The notes below the pieces were generated by a model. That model searched no databases. It worked only from the letters and a program-made list of their open reading frames with translations, and was not told the DNA's origin. Source: Dyella sp. 2HG41-7 (GTDB lineage: Bacteria > Pseudomonadota > Gammaproteobacteria > Xanthomonadales > Rhodanobacteraceae). Taken from it: a stretch of 64,000 nt of DNA. The position numbers and the translations under genes were made by a program. Location of the stretch: contig NZ_JAJEJV010000004.1 in NCBI RefSeq assembly GCF_021390675.1, positions 1,364,001-1,428,000 on the forward strand, read 5' to 3'. Position 1 is the stretch's first letter; each line of letters starts with the position of its first letter. This document shows, in pieces, positions 33,195 through 43,389 of the stretch.

Positions 33195-35228
33195 ATGAGC
33201 ACTACAGGGGGCGTCGGCAAGGAACGGGGATACACCATCCTGATCGTCTTGCTGGTGGCATTTATCGGCTTTGCCGCGGTCGACTTCGTTTTACTGAACT
33301 TCAAGAACAGCGAAGACCGCCAGGCAATTGCGTTGACCACGCAGATCCAGGTGTTGTCGCAGCAGACGGCAAAGTACGCGCTGGAAGCTTCCGGCGGTAA
33401 CTCCGACTCGTTCGCGGAGCTTGAGAACGCGCGCGACACCATCGATTCGGCGGTGCAACGACTGGTCAATGGCGACGCCAAGACCGGCATGAAGCCGTAT
33501 TCCGACAAAAACGCCACCACCACCGGCCGCTCCGTCAGCAAGCTGGCCGATGCGTGGAAACAGCTCGACGGCGACATCGGCAAGATTCTGTCGAACAAGG
33601 CGGTCGTGCTCGATTCGTCGCAGCGCGCCGACGATCTTTCCAAGCAATTGCCGCTGCTCAACTCCAACATGGAGCAGGTGGTCAACATCCTGCAGCAGCG
33701 CAAAGGCAGCACCGCCGACGAAATGCTGGGCGCTTCGCGTCAGATGTTGACGGGAGACCGCATTATCCGCCGCGTGCAGGAAGTGTTGCAGGGCGGCGAA
33801 TCGGCGCAAGCGTCTGCCGACGGCCTCTCCCGCGACGCGCAGAACTACGGCGAAGTGTTGAAGGGCCTGCTGCAGGGCAACCAGAGCATGGGCGTGCAGC
33901 AGTTGGGCGACGCCAATGCGCGCAAGATTCTGGCGCAGATGCAGGGGGACTGGGACAAGCTGAGCGATCCGGTCGCCAAGCTGGTCGCCGCCGCCAACAA
34001 CCTGGCCGAAGTGAAGAACGCAGGCAACCAGGCTTCGCTGGACTCGCAGAACGTGCTGCTGCGCGCGAACGACCTCGCCGAGCAGATCGGCCAGTTGCCG
34101 CTGCGCCGCTTGTTCCCGAACGTGTGGTGGGGCGTGATCGGTGCGTTGGGCGCCGCGGCCTTCGCCTTCTTGCTGGTTATTCAGTTGATCACCGACCAGC
34201 GTCGCCGCTTCCGCGAGAGTACCGAGCTTAACCAGCGTAACCAGGAGGCCATCATGCGCCTGCTGGACGAAATGGGTTCGCTCGCCGAAGGTGACCTGAC
34301 GGTAAAAACCACGGTGTCGGAAGACATCACGGGCGCGATCGCCGACTCGGTGAACTACGCTATCGACGAGTTGCGCACCCTGGTGACGACGATTAACGAA
34401 ACCTCCGAGCAGGTGTCGTCCTCGGCGCAGGAAACGCAGACCACCGCACGCCATCTGGCGGACGCCGCTCAGAACCAGGCGCATCGCATCAGCAACGCGA
34501 CCACCGCGATCAACCAGATTGCGAGTTCGATGGACGATGTGTCCAAGAACTCCGCCGAGTCCGCCGACGTGGCCGAACGCTCGGTGCAAATCGCCTCGCG
34601 CGGCGCCGAAGTGGTGCGCGAAACGATTTCGGGCATGGACTCGATCCGCGATCAGATCCAGGAAACCTCCAAGCGTATTAAGCGATTGGGTGAGTCCTCG
34701 CAAGAAATCGGCTCCATCGTGGAACTGATTAACGACATTGCCGAGCAGACGAACATCCTCGCTTTGAACGCAGCAATTCAGGCCGCATCCGCCGGTGAAG
34801 CAGGTCGAGGCTTCGCGGTGGTGGCGGACGAAGTGCAGCGACTCGCCGAACGCTCGGCGAGCGCTACGAAGCGAATCGAAACGCTGGTGCAGACGATTCA
34901 GTCCGACACCAACGAAGCGGTGAACTCGATGGAACAAACCACCGCCGAAGTGGTGGCCGGTGCGCGCAAAGCGGAGGACGCCGGTAGCGCGCTGGGCGAC
35001 ATCGAACGCGTTTCGCACGATTTGTCCGCTCTGATTCAAAACATCTCCGCCGCCGCGCGTCAGCAATCCATCGCGGCGACGGATATTTCGCAATCCATGA
35101 ATGCAATTCAGGAAATCACGTCGCAAACGTCGCAGGGCGCAAGCCAGACGGCGGAATCGATTGGTTACCTGGCGCAGTTGGCAAGCGATTTGCGCCGTTC
35201 GGTGGCGCACTTTAAGTTGCCGGGTTGA
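33195..35228 (+). CDS. pilJ: PilJ, methyl-accepting chemotaxis receptor of the Pil-Chp system
   Basis: This 677-residue receptor has transmembrane helices at about 13-34 and 308-330 flanking a PilJ-type periplasmic domain of helical repeats. A HAMP segment follows ([17 protein letters not shown]), then a long coiled-coil signalling domain with the tip [20 protein letters not shown] and [12 protein letters not shown]. It signals pilus attachment or retraction status to ChpA through PilI. No CheR-type methyltransferase gene (pilK) follows, unlike Pseudomonas. Confidence 0.96.
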   Translation: MSTTGGVGKERGYTILIVLLVAFIGFAAVDFVLLNFKNSEDRQAIALTTQIQVLSQQTAKYALEASGGNSDSFAELENARDTIDSAVQRLVNGDAKTGMKPYSDKNATTTGRSVSKLADAWKQLDGDIGKILSNKAVVLDSSQRADDLSKQLPLLNSNMEQVVNILQQRKGSTADEMLGASRQMLTGDRIIRRVQEVLQGGESAQASADGLSRDAQNYGEVLKGLLQGNQSMGVQQLGDANARKILAQMQGDWDKLSDPVAKLVAAANNLAEVKNAGNQASLDSQNVLLRANDLAEQIGQLPLRRLFPNVWWGVIGALGAAAFAFLLVIQLITDQRRRFRESTELNQRNQEAIMRLLDEMGSLAEGDLTVKTTVSEDITGAIADSVNYAIDELRTLVTTINETSEQVSSSAQETQTTARHLADAAQNQAHRISNATTAINQIASSMDDVSKNSAESADVAERSVQIASRGAEVVRETISGMDSIRDQIQETSKRIKRLGESSQEIGSIVELINDIAEQTNILALNAAIQAASAGEAGRGFAVVADEVQRLAERSASATKRIETLVQTIQSDTNEAVNSMEQTTAEVVAGARKAEDAGSALGDIERVSHDLSALIQNISAAARQQSIAATDISQSMNAIQEITSQTSQGASQTAESIGYLAQLASDLRRSVAHFKLPG

Positions 35229-35308
35229 GGCAGGTTGGCACTGGACCATTACAAGAGGGCAACCTCGACGGTTGTGATGCGAAAGGACACAGCCGCTGAG
35301 GGGGGCGC

Positions 35309-38300
35309 ATGAGACTTCAAGACCACATCGATTTCACCACGCTGCAGTGGGTCAAGCCGGAGCTTGACGAGACGCTTGCGCTCGCGCGACAGGCGCTGGA
35401 GTCCTACGTGGACAATCCAGGCGACCGCGACGTTATGCGCCGCTGCGCAGATAACTTGCACCAAGTGCAGGGCACCTTGCGCATGGTCGAGCTGTACGGC
35501 GCGGCGATGGTCGCCGAAGAGATGGAAACGCTCTCCATCTCCTTGCTCGAAGACCACGTACACAACCGCGAAGACGCCTACGCCGCGCTGATGCGCGGCC
35601 TGATGCAACTGCCGGACTACCTCGAACGCCTCTCCAGCGGACACCGCGACGTGCCGGTGGTGCTGCTGCCGTTGCTCAACGAATTGCGCGCCAGTCGCGA
35701 ACAAGATGCGTTGAGCGAATCGGCGCTGTTCACGCCCAACCTCAACGCGCAACTTCCGCCGCACGCACCCGTCGCCGCGGTCAGCAGCGATGCGCATCAG
35801 CGCAAGAGCGAAATCGCCGAATTGCGGTTGCGCTTCCAGCAACAATTGTTGGCGTGGTTCCGCGGCCAGGGCGGCTCGCAACAGCTCGCCGGCATGCGCA
35901 ATACGCTCAATGCGATTGCCTCACGCTGCGTCACCATTCCCGGTCGCCGCTTGTGGTTGATCGCCGCAGGCGTGCTGGAAGGTCTCGACCAGGGCATGCT
36001 CAAGAATTACGCGGCCGACGTGCGCCAATTGATCGGTCGCGTCGATCGCAGCATCCGCCAGTTGCTTGAGCACGGCGAAGACAGCCTGCAGGGCGGCGAC
36101 GCGGACGATCTCGCCCGCAAGCTGCTGTACATCGTTGCGCAATCCAAACAGCGCAGTCCGCAAATGGTGCAACTGGCGCAGACCTACAGTCTCGACAGCC
36201 TCATGCCCGATGCGACCGAACTGGAGCACGCACGCGGCTCCATGGCCGGTCACAACCGCGCATTGCTCGATTCGGTAGCGCGCGCGCTGAAGGACGATTT
36301 GCTGCGCGTGAAAGAAGCGCTCGATCTGTTCCTGCGCCAAAGCGATGCCGATCCGGCGCAGCTGGGCACGCAAGCCGAAGTGCTCGAGCGCGTCGGCGAC
36401 ACGCTTGGCATGCTTGCGCTCAACGTGCCGCGTCGCGTGATCAACGAACAGCGTCGCGTGCTGGAAGAAGTCGCCAATCGCATGCGCAGTCCCGACGAGG
36501 ACTCGCTGCTCGACGTTGCCGGCGCGCTGCTCTATGTCGAAGCGTCGCTGGACGATCACATCGAAAGCCTCGGCGCGGAGAATACGGCGACCGACGAACA
36601 AGCCATGACCATGTTGCCGCGTAGCGAAGCGCGGCACATTCTGGCGACGCTGATGAGCGAGGCCGTCGCCAACACCGGCAAGGTAAAGAACGGCATCGTC
36701 GCCTTCGTCGAATCCGGTTGGCAGCACGATCAACTCGCCGGCATGCCCGAATGCATGGACGAAGTGGCCGGCGCGATGCGCATGCTTACGTCGCCGCGTT
36801 CCGCGCAGATTGCCGAAGGCGTCGGCCGGTTCATCGGCAACGAGCTGTGCATCGACAAGCGCATTCCGAGCACGGCGCAAATGGATCAGCTCGCCGACGC
36901 GATCGCCGCGTTGGAGTATTACCTCGAAGCCGCGCGCGAACATCGCGGCGGTCTCGATCACGTGCTGGATGTTGCCGAGCACAGCTTGGGTGGCCTGGGT
37001 TATTGGCCGCCTCCGCTGGCGAAAGTGGCGCCCGAGCGCGAGCACGACGAACACGTCGAAGCGCATGCGCCCGTACTCAACGAATCGGTCACCGTCGCGC
37101 ATGGCGAAGACGCAACCGCGTTGTTTGTCGGCGGCAACGAATCGATCGCCCCGGCCGCGCACGATGTCACCGGCCTGCATCTGGTCGAAACCGAATCGCA
37201 CGCTCACGCGTTCGACGTCGAGGAAACGCACGACGCCCACGATTGGGTGGAGATCGAAGAGGAAATCGAAGAACAGGTTTCCGGCATCGATCCGCTTGCC
37301 GCGACGGCCGGCTTCCAGGCCAGCACGGAAGGCATCGACGACGATATCCGCGAGATATTCCTGGAAGAAATGCAGGAAGAAATCGGCAATCTGCGTCACG
37401 GACAGCAAGCGTGGCTGGCCGATTCGACGCAGCTGGCCGAACTCACGCCTATCCGTCGTTCGTTCCATACGCTGAAGGGCTCGGGCCGACTCGTCGGCGC
37501 CAGCGTGCTGGGCGAATTCGCCTGGCGCGTGGAGAACATGCTCAACCGCGTGCTCGATGGCACCATCCAACCGCACGAAGGTGTGCAGGCGCTGATCGGT
37601 CACGCCATCGAAGCCTTGCCGCAGCTTCACGCCATGTTGCGCGACGGCACGCTGCCGACCGCGCCGCTCAGCGCCATCATGCAAGCCGCCGATCAGCTAT
37701 CCGCCGGCGAGCAGGCGAGTGTGGAGCAGTTCGTTTCCGCCAGCGGCATGCAGACCATCCGTCATACGGTGCGCCGTCGCGTGCCGCGCACGTCGGCCGA
37801 GCTGATTCCGGTCGCGACGCATACCGATCACTCCGTGGCGGCCGCACAGCCCGCGCCGGAGCCGGTGCATATCGCCGAGACCATCGAAGCGCCGGTATTG
37901 CCGCCGGTCGATCTGGTGTTGCTGGAAATTCTGCGCAGCGAAGTCGCGCAGTATCTGCAGACGATCCGCAACGCCGTCATGTTCGCCGAAGGCGAGCTGC
38001 CGGTCGAAGACGGCTTGCTGCGTGCCGTGCACACCTTGCACGGCGCCATCGCGATGGTCGACATTCCGCTGCTGATTCAGCTGCTCTCGCCGCTGGAAAG
38101 TTTGCTCAAGCGTCTGCGCGCCGCCGCGCAGCCGCTCTCCATCGAAGGTGTGCGCTTGCTGCAGCAAAGCGCGGACGTGGTGGACGAAGTGATGGCGCAA
38201 TTCGATGCGCCGCATCCGCAGTTGCCGGATGCGTCCGCACTGATCGCGCGCCTTACCGAATTGCGCGACCATCAGCCCGAACCGCAGATGGCGCACGTGG

Positions 38301-41239
38301 TGTTCGAACCGCACGCCGAAGAGCCCGCGTCGTTCGAGCCCCCGGCCGAGGTGCACAGCCACGAACCGTCCGAACCTGCGTTGCCGGAGGTTGAAGAATT
38401 CGCAGAAGCGCCGGCAACCGACGACTACACCGCCGAACTGCTCGATGCGCTGAAAGCCGAAGAGCAGGGCGAGGACGCGCCGGTCGAACAGCATCGTGCG
38501 CACGAACCCAGCGCCGAAGACGATGAGTTCGCCGCCCTGCTTGCCAGCCTTGAAGCGCTGGAGCCGGAACAGCACGCGAACGACGAGTCGGTCGAATCGG
38601 CCGAAACGCCTGCTCCGGTCGAGCATCTGTTGGATGTCGACCATGTAGCGGCCAACGAGTCGATCGAAGAACTGCACGAAGCGCCGGTGGAAGAACCCGC
38701 CGCGCACGAAGAAGCGCACGTCGAAGAAACGACTGCAGCGCCCGAGGCCGAAGAAGTCGCCGAAGCCCCTGCAGCCGAAGCCCCGCATCACGAAGAGCCG
38801 CATCAGGAAGAGGTCGTCGCCGAAGACGTTGTGCCGGAAGTAGCCGAATACGTCCCGGCCGGCGAACTAATGAGCTTCAGCCACATCGATCCGGACTTGC
38901 TGGAAATTTTCAGCGAAGAAGCGCGTGAAATTCTCGACGACGCCGACGGTGTGCTGGCGAAGTGGCACGCCGAACCGGCCGATGTTTCGCATATGGCGGG
39001 TCTGTTGCGTGCGTTGCACACACTCAAGGGTGGCGCGCGTATCGCAGGCGTCACGCCGGTGGGCGACCTCAGCCACGCCATCGAAAGTTTGCTTGAACGT
39101 TCGCAGGGCATCGATCCGCAGCGCACCGTTCCGCTGATCGGTACGCTCGAAGCGGCGTTCGACCAGATGCACGGTTTGGTTCAGCGCGTATCGCAAGGCA
39201 AGGCGATTGCGTATCCGCAGAACATGATCGATCGCTTGCAAAGCGACGAGCGCGCAGCGAGAACGCCTGCTGCCGAAGCGCCCGCCCCTGCGGCCGGCGC
39301 GGAACCGATCGCTCCGGTGGAATTGCCGTCGCTGCTGCCCGACGACGACGAACTGCAGCCGGAAGAAAACGCACGCACCGCGCAGGAACAGATCCGCGTA
39401 CGCGCCGATCTGCTCGACAACCTCGTCAACAACGCGGGCGAGGTGGCGATTTATCGCTCGCGCCTGGAGCAGCAGGTTTCGGCCTATCGCTTCAACCTGG
39501 TCGAACTGGAACAAACGGTGTCGCGTCTGCGCAGTCAGCTGCGCATGCTCGAAATCGAAACCGAAGCGCAGATCATCGCGCGCTTCCAGCGCGAACACCG
39601 CGAGGCCGGCATCGGCGTGTTCGATCCGCTCGAACTCGACCGCTTCTCGCAATTGCAGCAGTACTCGCGCGCGCTGGCCGAGTCGGTATCCGACCTTGTG
39701 TCGATTCAAAGCATGCTCGACGAGCTCACCCGTCAGGCGGAAACGCTGCTGATTCAGCAGTCGCGCGTGAGTTCGGAACTGCAGGAAGGTTTGCTGCGCA
39801 CACGCATGTTGCCGTTCGACACTATGGTGCCGAACCTGCGTCGTACGCTGCGTCAGGCCGCGCAGGAAGAAGGCAAGAGCGCGCAGTTGTACGTGGAAGG
39901 CGCGCACGGCGAAATGGATCGCAACCTGCTCGACCGCATCAAGGCGCCGTTCGAGCACATGCTGCGCAACGCCGTCGCGCACGGTATCGAAAAACCGAAG
40001 GATCGCCGTAAAGCCGGCAAATCCGAAGAAGGCGCCGTGCGCATTCGCGTTGCGCGCGAATCCACCGAGGTGGTGGTGCGCGTCAGCGACGACGGCCGCG
40101 GCCTCGACCGCGAGGCCATTCGCAATCGCGCCATCGAACGCGGCCTGCTGCGTCACGAAACGCGTCTGAGCGACGACCAGTTGCTCGCGCTGATCACGCA
40201 GACCGGTTTCTCCACCGCCAGCACCGTCACGCAGCTCGCCGGTCGCGGTGTGGGCATGGACGTGGTGGCCAACGAGATCAAGTCGCTCGGTGGCTCGCTC
40301 GCCATCGAATCGTTGCAAGGCGCAGGTACCACCTTCGTGTTGCGCTTGCCGTTCACCCTCGCGGTGACGCAGGCGATCCTGGTGCGTATCGGTGAGTCGT
40401 CGTTCGCGATTCCGATGACGTCGGTGCAAGGCGTCGCGCGCATCAGCCCCGACGAGCTGGCGCAGCGCATGAGCGAGGAAAACCCGCGCTTCGAATACAA
40501 CGGCGAAGACTACGGCATCTACGATCTTTCCGAATTGCTGGGTCTGGCATCCGGCTTCGCGGGCGACGAAGAACAACTTCCTCTGCTCCTGACGCGATCA
40601 GGCGATCTGCGCGCCGCCATTCGCATCGACGCGGTGATCGGTTCGCGCGAAATCGTGGTGAAGTCCGTCGGTCCGCAGGTGAGTTCGGTGCCCGGCATTC
40701 TCGGCGCCACCATCATGGGCGACGGTTCGGTGCTGGTGATTCTGGATCTGGCGCCGCTGGTGCGTCACGGTCTGGCGCGTCGCGAAAAGCGTCTGGCGGA
40801 AGGTGTCGATCACGCCACGATCGCGCCGGCGTTCGAAGAAGAGCGCGTGCATCCGCTGGTCATGGTGGTCGACGATTCGATCACTATGCGCAAAGTCACC
40901 GGCCGCGTGCTCGAACGCCACGACTACGAAGTGGAAACCGCGAAGGACGGTCTGGACGCGTTGGAAAAACTGCACGAACGCGTACCAAATCTGATGCTGC
41001 TCGACATCGAAATGCCGCGTATGGACGGCTTCGAATTGGCCGAGCAGATGAAGGCCGATCCGCGTTGGCGTCATGTGCCGATCATCATGATCACCTCGCG
41101 TACCGGCGAAAAGCATCGCCAGCGCGCGTTCAACATCGGCGTGGATCGTTACCTCGGCAAACCGTATCAAGAGGCCGAACTGCTTGCTCAGATCAGCGAA
41201 GTATTGGAACAGCGTGCGCAGGAGCCGGTGAATGAGTGA
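35309..41239 (+). CDS. chpA: ChpA, hybrid CheA-like histidine kinase with multiple Hpt domains
   Basis: This 1976-residue hybrid kinase is the hub of Pil-Chp. Candidate phospho-His residues are H51 (HQVQG, degenerate), H720 (HTLKG), H908 (HTLHG) and H1237 (HTLKG). Acidic Ala/Glu-rich linkers separate them, the longest about residues 1000-1185. The CheA core follows: dimerisation helices (LLDNLVNNAGEVAIYRSRL), N-box HMLRNAVAHGIE, G boxes VSDDGRGL and GRGVGMDVV, then a CheW-like regulatory domain. A C-terminal receiver (~1848-1970) has D-D-S and phospho-Asp in LLDIEMPRMDG. It is shorter than Pseudomonas ChpA (~2470) with fewer clear Hpt domains. The last codons overlap chpB by 8 bases. Confidence 0.96.
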   Translation: MRLQDHIDFTTLQWVKPELDETLALARQALESYVDNPGDRDVMRRCADNLHQVQGTLRMVELYGAAMVAEEMETLSISLLEDHVHNREDAYAALMRGLMQLPDYLERLSSGHRDVPVVLLPLLNELRASREQDALSESALFTPNLNAQLPPHAPVAAVSSDAHQRKSEIAELRLRFQQQLLAWFRGQGGSQQLAGMRNTLNAIASRCVTIPGRRLWLIAAGVLEGLDQGMLKNYAADVRQLIGRVDRSIRQLLEHGEDSLQGGDADDLARKLLYIVAQSKQRSPQMVQLAQTYSLDSLMPDATELEHARGSMAGHNRALLDSVARALKDDLLRVKEALDLFLRQSDADPAQLGTQAEVLERVGDTLGMLALNVPRRVINEQRRVLEEVANRMRSPDEDSLLDVAGALLYVEASLDDHIESLGAENTATDEQAMTMLPRSEARHILATLMSEAVANTGKVKNGIVAFVESGWQHDQLAGMPECMDEVAGAMRMLTSPRSAQIAEGVGRFIGNELCIDKRIPSTAQMDQLADAIAALEYYLEAAREHRGGLDHVLDVAEHSLGGLGYWPPPLAKVAPEREHDEHVEAHAPVLNESVTVAHGEDATALFVGGNESIAPAAHDVTGLHLVETESHAHAFDVEETHDAHDWVEIEEEIEEQVSGIDPLAATAGFQASTEGIDDDIREIFLEEMQEEIGNLRHGQQAWLADSTQLAELTPIRRSFHTLKGSGRLVGASVLGEFAWRVENMLNRVLDGTIQPHEGVQALIGHAIEALPQLHAMLRDGTLPTAPLSAIMQAADQLSAGEQASVEQFVSASGMQTIRHTVRRRVPRTSAELIPVATHTDHSVAAAQPAPEPVHIAETIEAPVLPPVDLVLLEILRSEVAQYLQTIRNAVMFAEGELPVEDGLLRAVHTLHGAIAMVDIPLLIQLLSPLESLLKRLRAAAQPLSIEGVRLLQQSADVVDEVMAQFDAPHPQLPDASALIARLTELRDHQPEPQMAHVVFEPHAEEPASFEPPAEVHSHEPSEPALPEVEEFAEAPATDDYTAELLDALKAEEQGEDAPVEQHRAHEPSAEDDEFAALLASLEALEPEQHANDESVESAETPAPVEHLLDVDHVAANESIEELHEAPVEEPAAHEEAHVEETTAAPEAEEVAEAPAAEAPHHEEPHQEEVVAEDVVPEVAEYVPAGELMSFSHIDPDLLEIFSEEAREILDDADGVLAKWHAEPADVSHMAGLLRALHTLKGGARIAGVTPVGDLSHAIESLLERSQGIDPQRTVPLIGTLEAAFDQMHGLVQRVSQGKAIAYPQNMIDRLQSDERAARTPAAEAPAPAAGAEPIAPVELPSLLPDDDELQPEENARTAQEQIRVRADLLDNLVNNAGEVAIYRSRLEQQVSAYRFNLVELEQTVSRLRSQLRMLEIETEAQIIARFQREHREAGIGVFDPLELDRFSQLQQYSRALAESVSDLVSIQSMLDELTRQAETLLIQQSRVSSELQEGLLRTRMLPFDTMVPNLRRTLRQAAQEEGKSAQLYVEGAHGEMDRNLLDRIKAPFEHMLRNAVAHGIEKPKDRRKAGKSEEGAVRIRVARESTEVVVRVSDDGRGLDREAIRNRAIERGLLRHETRLSDDQLLALITQTGFSTASTVTQLAGRGVGMDVVANEIKSLGGSLAIESLQGAGTTFVLRLPFTLAVTQAILVRIGESSFAIPMTSVQGVARISPDELAQRMSEENPRFEYNGEDYGIYDLSELLGLASGFAGDEEQLPLLLTRSGDLRAAIRIDAVIGSREIVVKSVGPQVSSVPGILGATIMGDGSVLVILDLAPLVRHGLARREKRLAEGVDHATIAPAFEEERVHPLVMVVDDSITMRKVTGRVLERHDYEVETAKDGLDALEKLHERVPNLMLLDIEMPRMDGFELAEQMKADPRWRHVPIIMITSRTGEKHRQRAFNIGVDRYLGKPYQEAELLAQISEVLEQRAQEPVNE

Positions 41240-42872
41240 GCAACTCATCGCGGTAGCGTTGCTGTTCGACGATGCTGAGCTGGGTAGTCATCTGCGCACC
41301 GCGCTGTCCGAGCATGGTGCCAAGATCGTGCATGAAGGTCCGGTCAGCAGTTTCGACGAAACCAGCCTGCGACAGGCTGGCCTCAACGTACTGGTGGTCA
41401 ATCTAGACGACTCTGTGGACGACGCTGCACTCGACCGCATCTACGATTTGATCGGCGAGGGCGATATCTCGGTCGTGTTCAACGACGCGCAAGCGAGCCG
41501 CGCTCTGGATGGATGGGATCGTGCGCGCTGGGCGCGTCATTTGGCCGCCAAGGCGCTCAATCACAACAGTATCGATCCACCGCGTCCAGACAATGCGAAA
41601 GCGGTGGAAACGCCGGACGTACCGCTCGAAGACGAGCCGCATGCCGAGCCCATCATGGCGTCGGATCCGGCTGAAGAAGCGGCTGTTGCCAACGCTTCGG
41701 TGGAGGGCGTGGAAGATCAGCCTGCTGAAACATCAGAAACACTGGCCGCCGAATTGGAAGCGTTGCTGGCTTCGCAGGAAGCCACCGACCATGTCGAACA
41801 CGAGTTTGGTTCCGGCCTGAAGTATCGCGCGGAAGACGAATTGGCGCCGCTGCACGATGGGCACTTCGGCGAAGAAGAACGCGTCGAAGCCGCGGCGGTC
41901 GAAGAGGCAGCGCCTGTTTCGCCCGTCGAGCCTGTTCGCGCTCAAACGCCTGAATACGACATCAATCTCGATCACCTCTCGCTCGCTTCGTGGGACGAGG
42001 ACGTGACGCCACCGGCGATTGAAAAAGCATCGTTGGCGCAACAGACCCCGGGCCCTTCCGCACCGGAATGGGGTTTTGTCGAAGAAGAACATTTGACCAG
42101 CGCCCCTGCATCCACGGAAAAGAAGTCGTTCGGCGTCGAAAAAGTAAGCGCCGCCGACTATCTGGCGCCCAATATCGAACACGAGGAAGGCACGCCCCCG
42201 CCGATCGAACTCGGTATGAGCCTGGAGCTGGTATCGATCGAAGAAGCGATCGCGCCGAAGCAGGATTACGAAGCGTTCGAAACGCGCCTGCACGAATTGG
42301 ATACGGCTTTCGCACGGCTGCTGGTGATCGGTGCCGCGCGCGATAGCGATGCGTCGCTGGCGTCGTTTCTCGCTGCGCTGCCCGGTGACTTCAAATTGCC
42401 AATTCTGCTGACGCAGCACCAAGGCTATGGCGCCGCCGAACAACTCGTCACGTCGTTGACCGCGAGTTGCCCGTTGCCGGTGAAGGTCGCTACGGCGGGC
42501 ATGCGCGCGCGCGTCGGCGAAGTCGTGGTTGTGCCGCGCGGGCAGCAAGTGCGCATTACGCGCGACGGCCGTGTCGAACTCAACGCGGCCAACGACGATA
42601 CGAACGAACATTCGCCCTCCATCGATACCAGCTTCACGATGGCGGCAAACATTTTTGGTCGCAACGCTTTGGCGATTGTTTTCGCGGGTCACGCGACGGA
42701 CGCCGTCGCCGGCGCCCAGGCGATTCACGATCGCGGTGGACAGGTGTGGGTGGAGTCGTCGTCCAACGATCACTACGCAGACATGGTCCACGGCGTGATG
42801 GCCGAACGCCTGGCTAGTTTTTCCGGCTCGCCGCAGGAGCTCGCGGTACGCCTGATGGAGGATTTCCAATGA
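41232..42872 (+). CDS. chpB: ChpB-like CheB methylesterase homologue with altered active site
   Basis: This 546-residue protein has an N-terminal receiver-like region (~1-110), a ~230-residue acidic linker and a C-terminal CheB-type fold (~360-545). Known CheB enzymes demethylate receptor glutamates using a Ser-His-Asp triad with the Ser in GAS. Here that loop reads G367-A-A369-R-D, so the nucleophile position is alanine, whereas His396 (TQHQG) and Asp490 (GHATDA) remain. Methylesterase activity is therefore doubtful; the gene may have become a binding or scaffold protein. The N-terminal receiver also lacks an obvious phospho-acceptor environment (LNVLVVNLDDSVDD). It overlaps chpA and, via ATGA, chpC. 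Confidence 0.85.
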   Translation: MSEQLIAVALLFDDAELGSHLRTALSEHGAKIVHEGPVSSFDETSLRQAGLNVLVVNLDDSVDDAALDRIYDLIGEGDISVVFNDAQASRALDGWDRARWARHLAAKALNHNSIDPPRPDNAKAVETPDVPLEDEPHAEPIMASDPAEEAAVANASVEGVEDQPAETSETLAAELEALLASQEATDHVEHEFGSGLKYRAEDELAPLHDGHFGEEERVEAAAVEEAAPVSPVEPVRAQTPEYDINLDHLSLASWDEDVTPPAIEKASLAQQTPGPSAPEWGFVEEEHLTSAPASTEKKSFGVEKVSAADYLAPNIEHEEGTPPPIELGMSLELVSIEEAIAPKQDYEAFETRLHELDTAFARLLVIGAARDSDASLASFLAALPGDFKLPILLTQHQGYGAAEQLVTSLTASCPLPVKVATAGMRARVGEVVVVPRGQQVRITRDGRVELNAANDDTNEHSPSIDTSFTMAANIFGRNALAIVFAGHATDAVAGAQAIHDRGGQVWVESSSNDHYADMVHGVMAERLASFSGSPQELAVRLMEDFQ

Positions 42873-43345
42873 GCGAACAAGATCTGCCGCGCGAAATCCG
42901 CTGCGTGCTGGTGCCGGTCGGCGACCTGCGTCTGTTGCTGCCCAACGCCACCGTGGCCGAAGTGATTACGCTCGCCACGCCCGAGCCGGTCGAAGGTGCC
43001 CCTGAATGGTTGCTGGGACGCATCGCATGGCGCGGTTGGCGCGTGCCGTTGATTTCGTTTACCAAGCTTGCGGGTGCGCAGGAAGGCGACGCGGAACTCA
43101 GCGTGCGCGTGGCGGTGCTCAAGGCGCTGGGCGATAACGCCGATCTACCGTTCGTCGCGGTGTTGACGCAGGGCTTTCCGCGCCTGACGACGCTCAACTC
43201 CGAACTGATCATCCCCACCCACGACGGCAAGCCGTTGCCGCGCGGTGTGAAAGCGCAGGTGTTGGTGCGCGATGACATTGCCGTGATTCCGGATCTCGAA
43301 GGGATCGAAAACGAAGTCTTCGAATTGCTCGCACAAGCGAGCTGA
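42869..43345 (+). CDS. chpC: ChpC, CheW-like adaptor
   Basis: This 158-residue CheW-domain protein shows VLVPVGDLRLLLPNATVAEV, WLLGRIAWRGWRVPLISF and a beta-rich C-terminus. In Pseudomonas ChpC links ChpA to additional receptors. The start overlaps the chpB stop (ATGA), and it ends the pil-chp operon. A 10-bp hairpin follows immediately. Confidence 0.9.
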   Translation: MSEQDLPREIRCVLVPVGDLRLLLPNATVAEVITLATPEPVEGAPEWLLGRIAWRGWRVPLISFTKLAGAQEGDAELSVRVAVLKALGDNADLPFVAVLTQGFPRLTTLNSELIIPTHDGKPLPRGVKAQVLVRDDIAVIPDLEGIENEVFELLAQAS

Positions 43346-43352
43346 TCGATCG

Positions 43353-43378
43353 TCGCCTCGGCCGATTTGCCGAGGCGA
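43353..43378. terminator. Hairpin between convergent chpC and rsmE
   Basis: A perfect 10-bp stem (TCGCCTCGGC with GCCGAGGCGA) with a 6-nt loop lies between two convergent stops. There is no U-tract, so it may be a weak or Rho-assisted terminator. Confidence 0.5.
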
Positions 43379-43389
43379 ACCTCAAGCGA

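Noticed and set aside
33291-35249. 652-codon minus-strand frame opposite pilJ
   Set aside because: Antisense shadow of a conserved receptor gene; no domain or ribosome-binding site.
35921-40576. Several long minus-strand frames (587, 368 and 569 codons) opposite chpA
   Set aside because: All mirror chpA codons and look like repeats of the acidic linkers in reverse; no independent coding evidence.
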